A stretch of 64,000 nucleotides of DNA from Macrostomum hystrix (taxonomy: Eukaryota > Platyhelminthes > Macrostomidae). The notes beneath the pieces were generated by a model. That model searched no databases. It worked only from the letters and a program-made list of their open reading frames with translations, and was not told the DNA's origin. This document shows positions 12,407 to 25,101 of this stretch, one piece after another. The position numbers and the translations under genes were made by a program. The DNA lies in assembly GCA_950097015.1 (NCBI GenBank), contig CATNEN010000025.1:2966001-3030000 (forward strand). Reading direction: 5' to 3'. How positions within the stretch are numbered: the first letter of the stretch is position 1; each line of letters starts with the position of its first letter.

Positions 12407-15400
12407 GTGAGTTTCCGGGTTGTTTTGAGGGTTTCCGGATTGGTTTGAGGGTTTCCGGATTGGTTTGAGGGTTTCCGGATTGGTTTGAGGGTTTCCGGAT
12501 TGGTTTGAGGGCTTCCGGATTGGTTTCAGGGTTTCCGGATTGGTTTGAGGGTTTCCGGATTGGTTTGAGGGTTTCCGGATTGGTTTGAGGGTTTCCGGAT
12601 TGGTTTGAGGGCTTCCGGATTGGTTTGAGGGTTTCCGGATTAGTTTGATGGTTTCCGGATTGGTTTGATGGTTTCCGGATTGGTTTGATGGTTTCTGGAG
12701 TCGTTTGATAGCTGCAGATTGGTTTGATTGTTGCAGATTGGTTTGATTGTTGCAGATTGGTTTGATAGTTGCAGATTGGTTTGATTGTTGCAGATTGGTT
12801 TGATTGTTGCAGATTGGTTTTGATAGCTGCAGATTGGTTTGATTGTTGCAGAATGTTTTGATTGTTGCAGATTGGTTTGATAGTTGCAGATTGGTTTGAT
12901 TGTTGCAGATTGGTTTGATTGTTGCAGATTGGTTTAATAGTTGCAGATTGGTTTGATTGTTGCAGATTGGTTTGATTGTTGCAGATTGGTTTGATTGTTG
13001 CAGATTGGTTTGATTGTTGCAGATTGGTTTAATAGTTGCAGATTGGTTTGATTGTTGCAGATTGGTTTGATTGTTGCAGATTGGTTTGATAGATGCAGAT
13101 TGGTTTGATTGTTGCAGATTGGTTTGATTGTTGCAGATTGGTTTGATTGTTGCAGATTGGTTTGATTGTTGCAGATTGGTTTGATTGTTGCAGATTGGTT
13201 TGATTGTTGCAGAATGTTTTGATTGTTGCAGATTGGTTTGATAGTTGCAGATTGGTTTAATTGTTGCAGATTGGTTTGATTGTTGCAGATTGGTTTAATA
13301 GTTGCAGATTGGTTTGATTGTTGCAGATTGGTTTGATTGTTGCAGATTGGTTTGATTGTTGCAGATTGGTTTAATAGTTGCAGATTGGTTTGATTGTTGC
13401 AGATTGGTTTGATTGTTGCAGATTGGTTTGATTGTTGCAGATTGGTTTGATTGTTGCAGATTGGTTTGATTGTTGCAGATTGGTTTGATTGTTGCAGATT
13501 GGTTTGATTGTTGCAGATTGGTTTGATTGTTGCAGATTGGTTTGATTGTTGCAGATTGGTTTGATTGTTGCAGATTGGTTTAATAGTTGCAGATTGGTTT
13601 GATTGTTGCAGATTGGTTTGATTGTTGCAGATTGGTTTGATTGTTGCAGATTGGTTTGATTGTTGCAGATTGGTTTGATTGTTGCCGATTGGTTTAATAG
13701 TTGCAGATTGGTTTGATTGTTGCAGATTGGTTTGATTGTTGCAGATTGGTTTGATAGCTGCAGATTGGTTTAATAGTTGCAGATTGGTTTGATTGTTGCA
13801 GATTGGTTTGATTGTTGCAGATTGGTTTAATAGTTGCAGATTGGTTTGATTGTTGCAGATTGGTTTTGATAGCTGCAGATTGGTTTGATTGTTGCAGATT
13901 GGTTTGATTGTTGCAGATTGGTTTGATTGTAGCAGATTGGTTTGATTGTTGCAGATTGGTTTGATTGTTGCAGATTGGTTTGATTGTTGCAGATTGGTTT
14001 GATTGTTGCAGATTGGTTTGATTGTTGCAGATTGGTTTGATTGTTGCAGATTGGTTTGATTGTTGCAGATTGGTTTGATTGTTGCAGATTGGTTTAATAG
14101 TTGCAGATTGGTTTGATTGTTGCAGATTGGTTTGATTGTTGCAGATTGGTTTTGAATGATTCTGAGGGTTTCAAAGCTTGACAATTCGTTAGTTTAATTG
14201 AATTTAGCATAACTCAGGTGAGGCATGTAGTTTAATTACGTCTGGCACGCAACGCGTTCGCAAGGTTTGAATGACAGCACAACACAAGAGTATTGAGAAA
14301 ATATTTTAAAGCTAAAAATAAAATATAGTAAATAAACTAGCAACCAAGACCCCTGTTGGGGTAAGAAGATCACGCTTAACAGCCCTGAGAAGAAAAATAA
14401 TTAAAAGAATGCAACTTCAATACTAATATTATCTTTTCTTGATATCTCCTCGATCAATCATACTACCCCTTTGATATATCATGCTATCCCTTGACAAAGC
14501 ATGCTATCCCCTCAATTTATGCTTTCCCCTCGATAATTCAGGCTCCCCCTCGTTAATACATGCTATCCACTTGATAAGTCATGCTTCCCCTCTCGGCAAT
14601 TCATGCTTCCCCTTGACAATTCATGCTTCCCCCTTGACAATTCATGCTTCCCCCTTGACAATTCATGCTTCCCCCTTGACAATTCATGCTTCCTCTTGAC
14701 ACTTCATGCTTCCCCCTTGACACTTCATGCTTGCCCTAGACAATTCATGCTTCCCTTCGACAATTCATGCTTCCCATCGATAATTCATGCTTCCCCTCGA
14801 TAATTCATGCTTCCCCTCGACAATTCATGCTTCCCATCGATAATTCATGCTTCCCTTCGACAATTCATGCTTCCCATCGACAATTCATGCTTCCCACTCG
14901 AAAATTCATGCTTCCCACTCGATAATTCATGCTTCCCCTCGACAATTCATGCTTGCCATCGATAATTCATGCTTCCCTTCGACAATTCATGCTTCCCATC
15001 GATAATTCATGCTTCCCCCTTGACAATTCATGCTTCCCACTCGATAATTCATGCTTCCCCCTTGACAATTCATGCTTCCCACTCGATAATTCATGCTTCC
15101 CACTCGACAATTCATGCTTCCCCTCGACAATTCATGCTTCCCACTCGACAATTCATGCTTCCCACTCGATAATTCATGCTTCGCACTCGACAATTCATGC
15201 TTCCCACTCGACAATTCATGCTTCCCACTCGATAATTCATGCTTCCCACTCGACAATTCATGCTTCCCCTCGACAATTCATGCTTCCCACTCGACAATTC
15301 ATGCTTCCCACTCGACAATTCATGCTTCCCACTCGACAATTCATGCTTCCCACTCGACAATTCATGCTTCCCCTCGACAATTCATGCTTCCCACTCGACA

Positions 15401-18400
15401 ATTCATGCTTCCCACTCGACAATTCATGCTTCCCACTCGATAATTCATGCTTCGCACTCGACAATTCATGCTTCCCACTCGACAATTCATGCTTCCCACT
15501 CGACAATGCATGCTTCCCACTCGATAATTCATGCTTCGCACTCGACAATTCATGCTTCCCACTCGACAATTCATGCTTCCCACTCGATAATTCATGCTTC
15601 CCACTCGATAATTCATGCTTACCACTCGACAATTCATGCTTCCCACTCGATAATTCATGCTTCCCACTCGACAATTCATGCTTCCCACTCGACAATTCAT
15701 GCTTCCCACTCGATAATTCATGCTTACCACTCGACAATTCATGCTTCCCACTTGACAATTCATGCTTCCCACTCGACAATTCATGCTTCCCACTCGACAA
15801 TTCATGCTTCCCACTCGACAATTCATGCTTCCCCTCGACAATTCATGCTTCCCACTCGACAATTCATGCTTCCCACTCGACAATTCATGCTTCCCACTCG
15901 ATAATTCATGCTTCGCACTCGACAATTCATGCTTCCCACTCGACAATTCATGCTTCCCACTCGACAATGCATGCTTCCCACTCGATAATTCATGCTTCCC
16001 ACTCGACAATTCATGCTTCCCACTCGACAATTCATGCTTCCCACTCGATAATTCATGCTTCCCACTCGATAATTCATGCTTACCACTCGACAATTCATGC
16101 TTCCCACTCGATAATTCATGCTTCCCACTCGACAATTCATGCTTCCCACTCGACAATTCATGCTTCCCACTCGATAATTCATGCTTCCCCATGACAATTC
16201 ATGCTTCCCCTCGACAATTCATGCTTCCCACTCGACAATTCATGCTTTCCCTCGACAATTCATGCTTCCCACTCGACAATTCATGCTTCCCCTCGACAAT
16301 TCATGCTTCCCACTCGACAATTCATGCTTCCCCTCGACAATTCATGCTTCCCACTCGATAATTTATGTAACACTCCTAATAATTCATGCTACCCTCTCGA
16401 TAAGTCATGTTTTTCCAAACGAAACATTAAGCTTTCGAATTATAGAAAAAATAATGACTGCTTCGCTGCTCGAAAAAACGCTTAGTTATAAAAATATTTA
16501 TGCGATTTGCTATGATTAAAATATCTTCTCGTAGTCTTGAATTTAATAACGATTGCAGCAATATGCCTAAAAGCACATTTCCTTCGTTTAAAAAAATAGC
16601 GCTTAAAGCTACGTTTGCTCGAACAGTCTTCATGCTCGAAAAAATGTAAAAATTTAAAATGAATAACGCTTTCAGCTGTGCTCAACATATTTTCTTCCAG
16701 TTCTACGCTTGCAGATATGCTAAAATAATCTTACCTTAGTTTTAGTATCGAAAAACAATTGCTGCTACATTCGATAATATTTTTTCTCACAGCGCGAAAA
16801 GTAATAATAAAGCAAAAATATATTAGCTTTGGCCGCAAGTGCTTAATCAGAAGCGCTTACTGCTTATGCTCGAACCCAAAAATGCCTAATAAATAAATAA
16901 AAAATAAACACTAACTTACGTTTTTAACTGTTGATGATAGACGATTAGAAGAAAAAGAAGCGGTAACAAAACTGATGCTGAAATTCGACCTGCATTCTGC
17001 AAAATATTAAAAGTACTTTACTTCGGGGCTAGATGAAAAGAAAGCGGCACAATGATCGAAGTCGAGACAGGGTTTGACAATGTATAGGCTGCAGTTTTCA
17101 GCGACAGAAAGGAAGAGGAGCATCAAAAATTGAGCATCAAAAAAGTCCAATCATTGAAATCTGCTATGTACGTTTTACTTATTCAAATCAAGTCACTCAC
17201 GCGCGGGCGAGAAAAAGCACTAAAGATGCAATCTAATAAAACTGACAGTGTCGGGCCCTAAGATGCAAAATGACCTTTAAAAATATCAGAAAAAGACAGC
17301 TTTTTCGAAAATTTAATGCCTTTAGAATGAAGCAAATTATTAGAAAATGAAGGCGTACCATCTCGTTAAGAAGGTGAATCGCGAACATCGGAAAACGCGT
17401 TCGCTAGAACGACTAGACCACTTTTTTACATTGAGTAAATTGACATAGAAATATACTAGATATCCATAGATTCTAAGCCTAGATTCTGAGCTTAGATTTC
17501 CATCGATTCTGAGCTTAGATATCCATCGATTCTGAGCTTAGATATCCATCGATTCTGAGCTTAGATATCCATCGATTCTGAGCTTAGATTTCCATCGATT
17601 CTGAGCTTAGATATCCATCGATTCTGAGCTTAGATTTCCATCGATTCTAAGCCTAGATTCTGAGCTTAGATTTCCATCGATTCTGAGCTTAGATATCCAT
17701 CGATTCTGAGCTTAGATATCCATCGATTCTGAGCTTAGATATCCATCGATTCTGAGCTTAGATTTCCATCGATTCTGAGCTTAGATTTCCATCGATTCTG
17801 AGCTTAGATATCCATCGATTCTGAGCTTAGATATCCATCGATTCTGAGCTTAGATTTCCATCGATTCTGAGCTTAGATATCCATCGATTCTGAGCTTAGA
17901 TATCCATCGATTCTGAGCTTAGATATCAATCGATTCTGAGCTTAGATATACATCGATTCTGAGCTTAGATATCAATCGATTCTGAGCTTAGATATCAATC
18001 GATTCTGAGCTTAGATATCAATCGATTCTGAGCTTAGATTTCCATCGATTCTGAGCTTAGATATCAATCGATTCTGAGCTTAGATATCAATCGATTCTGA
18101 GCTTAGATTTCCATCGATTCTGAGCTTAGGTATCAATCGATTCTGAGCTTAGATATCAATCGATTCTGAGCTTAGATATCCATCGATTCTGAGCTTAGAT
18201 ATCAATCGATTCTGAGCTTAGATATCCATCGATTCTGAGCTTAGATATCCATCGATTCTGAGCTTAGATATCAATCGATTCTGAGCTTAGATATACATCG
18301 ATTCTGAGCTTAGATATCCATCGATTCTGAGCTTAGATATCAATCGATTCTGAGCTTAGATATCAATCGATTCTGAGCTTAGATATCCATCGATTCTGAG

Positions 18401-21400
18401 CCTAGATTTCCATCGATTCTGAGCTTAGATTTCCATCGATTCTGAGCTTAGATATACATCAATTCTGAGCCTAGATATCAATCGATTCTGAGCTTAGATA
18501 TCAATCGATTCTGAGCTTAGATATCAATCGATTCTGAGCTTAGATATCCATCGATTCTAAGCCTAGATTTCCATCGATTCTGAGCCTAGATATACATCGA
18601 TTCTGAGCCTAGATTTCCATCGATTCTGAGCTTAGATATACATCGATTCTGAGCTTAGATATCCATCGATTCTGAGCTTAGATATACATCGATTCTGAGC
18701 TTAGATATCCATCGATTCTGAGCTTAGATATACATCGATTCTGAGCTTAGGTATCAATCGATTCTGAGCTTAGATATCCATCGATTCTGAGCTTAGATAT
18801 CCATCGATTCTGAGCCTAGATTTCCATCGATTCTGAGCTTAGATATCAATCGATTCTGAGCTTAGATATCCATCGATTCTGAGCTTAGATATACATCGAT
18901 TCTGAGCTTAGATATCAATCGATTCTGAGCTTAGATATCCATCGATTCTGAGCTTAGATATACATCGATTCTGAGCTTAGATATCCATCGATTCTGAGCT
19001 TAGATATACATCGATTCTGAGCTTAGGTATCAATCGATTCTGAGCTTAGATATCCATCGATTCTGAGCTTAGATATCAATCGATTCTGAGCTTAGATATC
19101 AATCGATTCTGAGCTTAGATATCCATCGATTCTGAGCTTAGATATCCATCGATTCTGAGCTTAGATATCCATCGATTCTGAGCCTAGATTTCCATCGATT
19201 CTGAGCTTAGATATCAATCGATTCTGAGCTTAGATATCCATCGATTCTGAGCTTAGATATACATCGATTCTGAGCTTAGATATCCATCGATTCTGAGCTT
19301 AGATTTCCATCGATTCTGAGCTTAGATATCAATCGATTCTGAGCTTAGATTTCCATCGATTCTGAGCTTAGATATACATCGATTCTGAGCTTAGATATCC
19401 ATCGATTCTGAGCTTAGATTTCCATCGATCGATTCTGAGCTTAGATATCAATCGATTCTGAGCTTAGATATCAATCGATTCTGAGCTTAGATATCAATCG
19501 ATTCTGAGCTTAGATTTCCATCGATTCTGAGCTTAGATATACATCGATTCTGAGCTTAGGTATCAATCGATTCTGAGCTTAGATATCCGTCGATTCTGAG
19601 CCTAGATTTCCATCGATTCTGAGCTTAGATATCAATCGATTCTGAGCCTAGATTTCCATCGATTCTGAGCCTAGATTTCCATCGATTCTGAGCTTAGATA
19701 TCAATCGATTCTGAGCTTAGATATCCATCGATTCTGAGCTTAGATATCCATCGATTCTGAGGTTAGATTTTCATCGATTCTGAGCTTAGATATCAATCGA
19801 TTCTGAGCTTAGATATCCATCGATTCTGAGCTTAGATATCAATCGGTTCTGAGCTTAGATTTCCATCGATTCTGAGCTTAGATATCCATCGATTCTGAGG
19901 TTAGATATCCATCGATTCTGAGCTTAGATATCAATCGATTCTGAGCTTAGATATCAATCGATTCTGAGCTTAGATTTCCATCGATTCTGAGCTTAGATAT
20001 CCATCGATTCTGAGGTTAGATATCAATCGATTCTGAGCTTAGATATCAATCGATTCTGAGCTTAGATATCCATCGATTCTGAGGTTAGATATCAATCGAT
20101 TCTGAGCTTAGATTTCCATCGATTCTGAGCTTAGATATCCATCGATTCTGAGGTTAGATATCAATCGATTCTGAGCTTAGATATCAATCGATTCTGAGCT
20201 TAGATATCCATCGATTCTGAGGTTAGATATCCATCGATTCTGAGGTTAGATATCAATCGATTCTGAGCTTAGATATCAATCGATTCTGAGCTTAGATATC
20301 CATCGATTCTGAGGTTAGATATCAATCGATTCTGAGGTTAGATTTCCATCGATTCTAAGCCTAGATTCTGAGCTTAGATATCCATCGATTCTGAGCTTAG
20401 ATATCCATCGATTCTGAGCTTAGATATCAATCGATTCTGAGCTTAGATTTCCATCGATTCTAAGCCTAGATTCTGAGCTTAGATATCTATCGATTCTGAG
20501 CTTAGATATCCATCGATTCTGAGCTTAGATTTCCATCGATTCTGAGCTTAGATTTCCATCGATTCTGAGCTTAGATTTCCATCGATTCTGAGCTTAGATA
20601 TCCATCGATTCTGAGCTTAGATATCCATCGATTCTGAGCTTAGATATCCATCGATTCTGAGCCTAGATATCCATCGATTCTGAGCTTAGATATCCATCGA
20701 TTCTGAGCTTAGATATACATCGATTCTGACCTTAGATTTCCATCGATTCTAAGCCTAGATTCTGAGCTTAGATATCCATCGATTCTGAGCTTAGATATCC
20801 ATCGATTCTGAGCTTAGATATCTATCGATTCTGAGCTTAGATATACTCGTACATCGATTCTGAGCTTAGATATCCATCGATTCTAAGCCTAGATTCTGAG
20901 CTTAGATATCTATCGATTCTGAGCTTAGATATCCATCGATTCTGAGCTTAGATTTCCATCGATTCTGAGCTTAGATTTCCATCGATTCTGAGCTTAGATT
21001 TCCATCGATTCTGAGCTTAGATATCCATCGATTCTGAGCTTAGATATCCATCGATTCTGAGCTTAGATATCCATCGATTCTGAGCTTAGATATCCATCGA
21101 TTCTGAGCTTAGATATCCATCGATTCTGAGCTTAGATATACATCGATTCTGACCTTAGATTTCCATCGATTCTAAGCCTAGATTCTGAGCTTAGATATCC
21201 ATCGATTCTGAGCTTAGATATCCATCGATTCTGAGCTTAGATATCTATCGATTCTGAGCTTAGATATCCATCGATTCTGAGCTTAGGTATCAATCGATTC
21301 TGAGCTTAGATTTCCATCGATTCTGAGCTTAGATTTCCATCGATTCTGAGCTTAGATATCCATCGATTCTGAGGTTAGATATCCATCGATTCTGAGCTTA

Positions 21401-24400
21401 GATTTCCATCGATCGATTCTGAGCTTAGATATCCATCGATTCTGAGGTTAGATATCCATCGATTCTGAGCTTAGATATCCATCGATTCTGAGCTTAGATA
21501 TCCATCGATTCTGAGCTTAGATATCCATCGATTCTGAGCTTAGATATACTCGTACATCGATTCTGAGCTTAGATATCCATCGATTCTGAGCTTAGATATA
21601 CATCGATTCTGAGCTTAGATATCCATCGATTCTGAGCTTAGATATCCATCGATTCTGAGCTTAGATATCCATCGATTCTGAGCTTAGATATACATCGATT
21701 CTGAGCTTAGATATCCATCGATTCTGAGCTTAGATATACATCGATTCTGAGCTTAGATATCAATCGATTCTGAGCTTAGATTTCCATCGATTCTGAGCTT
21801 AGATTTCCATCGATTCTAAGCCTAGATTCTGAGCTTAGATATCCATCGATTCTGAGCTTAGATATCCATCGATTCTGAGCTTAGATATCCATCGATTCTG
21901 AGCTTAGATATACATCGATTCTGAGCTTAGATATCAATCGATTCTGAGCTTAGATTTCCATCGATTCTGAGCTTAGATTTCCATCGATTCTAAGCCTAGA
22001 TTCTGAGCTTAGATATCCATCGATTCTGAGCTTAGATATCCATCGATTCTGAGCTTAGATATCTATCGATTCTGAGCTTAGATTTCCATCGATTCTGAGG
22101 TTAGATATCCATCGATTCTGAGCTTAGATATCCATCGATTCTGAGGTTAGATATCAATCGATTCTGAGCTTAGATATCCATCGATTCTGAGGTTAGATAT
22201 CCATCGATTCTGAGCTTAGATATCCATCGATTCTGAGCTTAGATATCCATCGATTCTGAGCTTAGATATCCATCGATTCTGAGCTTAGATATACATCGAT
22301 TCTGAGCTTAGATATCCATCGATTCTGAGCTTAGATATACATCGATTCTGAGCTTAGATATCAATCGATTCTGAGCTTAGATATCCATCGATTCTGAGCT
22401 TAGATATCCATCGATTCTGAGCTTAGATATCAATCGATTCTGAGCTTAGGTATCAATCGATTCTGAGCTTAGATATCCATCGATTCTGAGCTGAGGTATC
22501 AATCGATTCTGAGCTTAGATTTCCATCGATTCTGAGCTTAGATTTCCATCGATTCTGAGCTTAGATATCCATCGATTCTGAGCTTAGATATCCATCGATT
22601 CTGAGCTTAGATTTCCATCGATTCTGAGCTTAGATTTCCATCGATTCTGAGCTTAGATATCCATCGATTCTGAGCTTAGATATCCATCGATTCTGAGCTT
22701 AGATATCCATCGATTCTGAGCTTAGATATCCATCGATTCTGAGCTTAGATATACATCGATTCTGAGCTTAGATATCCATCGATTCTGAGCTTAGATATCC
22801 ATCGATTCTGAGCTTAGATATCCATCGATTCTGAGCTTAGATATACATCGATTCTGAGCTTAGATATCCATCGATTCTGAGCTTAGATATACATCGATTC
22901 TGAGCTTAGATATCAATCGATTCTGAGCTTAGATATCCATCGATTCTGAGCTTAGATATCCATCGATTCTGAGCTTAGATATCCATCGATTCTGAGCTTA
23001 GATATCAATCGATTCTGAGCTTAGGTATCAATCGATTCTGAGCTTAGATATCCATCGATTCTGAGCTTAGGTATCAATCGATTCTGAGCTTAGATTTCCA
23101 TCGATTCTGAGCTTAGATTTCCATCGATTCTGAGCTTAGATATCCATCGATTCTGAGCTTAGATATCCATCGATTCTGAGGTTAGATATCAATCGATTCT
23201 GAGCTTAGATTTCCATCGATTCTGAGCTTAGATATCAATCGATTCTGAGGTTAGATTTCCATCGATTTTGAGCTTAGATATCCATCGATTTTGAGCTTAG
23301 ATATCCATCGATTTTGAGCTTAGATATCAATCGATTTTGAGCTTAGATATCCATCGATTTTGAGCTTAGATATCCATCGATTTTGAGCTTAGATATCCAT
23401 CGATTTTGAGCTTAGATATCCATCGATTCTGAGCTTAGATTTCCATCGATTCTGAGCTTAGATTTCCATCGATTCTGAGCTTAGATTTCCATCGATTCTG
23501 AGCCCATTGACACGGCTATGCACATTTGTAAGTGAAGTTTCTCATCAGTTTGCTCTGCATTAGAATGGCCAATCTAAAACAGTTCTTCGAGTATTTAATC
23601 GCCTTAGCAATGAAGTTAAGCTAGACAAAAATACGTGTACCGTTTGGGCCCATTTGACATATTTTATTGAATAAATTGTGGAAATCGGTTAATCCGTTTG
23701 AGAGATTTTAACTTTAGCATATTACATTAGGAAATAGTTCGGGTTGCATCGGTCACCGGAGAAAAATGCATTTTCAGGTCTACAGACACAAGCACACACA
23801 AACAGACACAGACACAAAATATAACTGCAGCAGCCACCACCGCCGCCGCGCCGCCGCAGCCGCCGCCGCCGCCGACGCCACTGCAGCAGGCAGCCGACTG
23901 TCGCCAAATTTTAGCTTTTTCTCTCTCATATTTTTGCCTAAACAATGCTCACTTAGTTGAGTTCTCTTTTTATTAATTGTGGCAATCTGGCAAAAGCAGG
24001 TGAAGCCAATGACCACCCACCTTCGCCTCATCATTATGACCAGTCTGCGGTTGGCCCAACAAGAAGGCAGCCTTATTCTTGGATAACTCTTGAACAAACA
24101 ATACCTAAGCGGACGGCAGCAAAGGGCCGCGCCTGTCTCTTCACCCTGCTGCTGCTGCTGCTTAATTGTCTCAGCCAGTTAGACAGAAATTTGTGCTCAA
24201 GTGCTCGAGAAAGCACCGCGGAGAAATTATAACCGCGCGACATCTGTCTGTTAAAAACTGGACAAGAGCTCCGAGAGGGGGCTGCGGGGTTTGGCTCGGA
24301 CCCCAGACTGGCGTTGATCGTTAGACTTCTTGGCAGCTCGAGTGAGCTGAGGTCGCGATGGCGGCGGCGGTGGCGGCGGCGGCGGCGGCAGAGACTGTCT

Positions 24401-25068
24401 GAGAGTCTGCGGCAGTGCTCAACAAGGTTGCTCAATTTGCTACTAAAAAAATTATGCAGCATGCATAAGATAGAACTGCGTCCTTTCGATGTAGATGTAG
24501 AATGTTTTTTAAAAGTTAATTCTTTGCCCGCGTGATAAGCATATCAATAATGGGAGCGGTTAACGCGTTTGCCTCTCGCACCAACGTCCTTGAGCTCGAT
24601 TCCGCGGTGAGGCCACATCTATTTGGGGCGCAGCCGCGGACAGAAGGTTTGGGGCTTGTCGTGCAATTTACGCCCTTGAGGGCCAACCTCCAAGGCACAG
24701 TGAAAGTGTACACTGCCTGACGATGAGAAGGTCAGGGCAGATGTACACACCTGTGTGAGCGTGTGCCTGCGTACAGTATCTGTGTGCGTGTGTGCTCAGG
24801 ATGGGCAGCAAAATAGGCAGAATTGCCTTCTCGCTGGCTGCAGGTCCAGTGTCACCAAATGATGTGCCATTGCCCGCAGCCGTCCTCCAATTATTATTAT
24901 TATTTAACATGTCAATGCGACAACATTTTGTCATTTTTCAATCTCCAAGGTCAGTACCGCGGGCCAACATTTCACTGGCTAAGCGGTGGCTATTCGGCTG
25001 ACACGGAAACTGCAAGGCTGACTGCGCCTCACTCGCAGGCTGTCTCACCCTACCCACCTCATCAACAT

Positions 25069-25101
<33 letters not shown>

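Noticed and set aside
12934-16361. Open frames of 116-421 codons ([26 protein letters not shown] and SSGKHEL types)
   Set aside because: Periodic peptides from 19 and 21 bp units within GATA intron 1, open in several frames at once.
17455-23505. CRISPR-like look of short repeats
   Set aside because: Units are contiguous without unique spacers, and the genome is an animal's; this is satellite DNA.
23722-24462. Several frames over the CCG and CGG runs
   Set aside because: Low-complexity Ala/Arg translations overlapping on both strands; no splice context.
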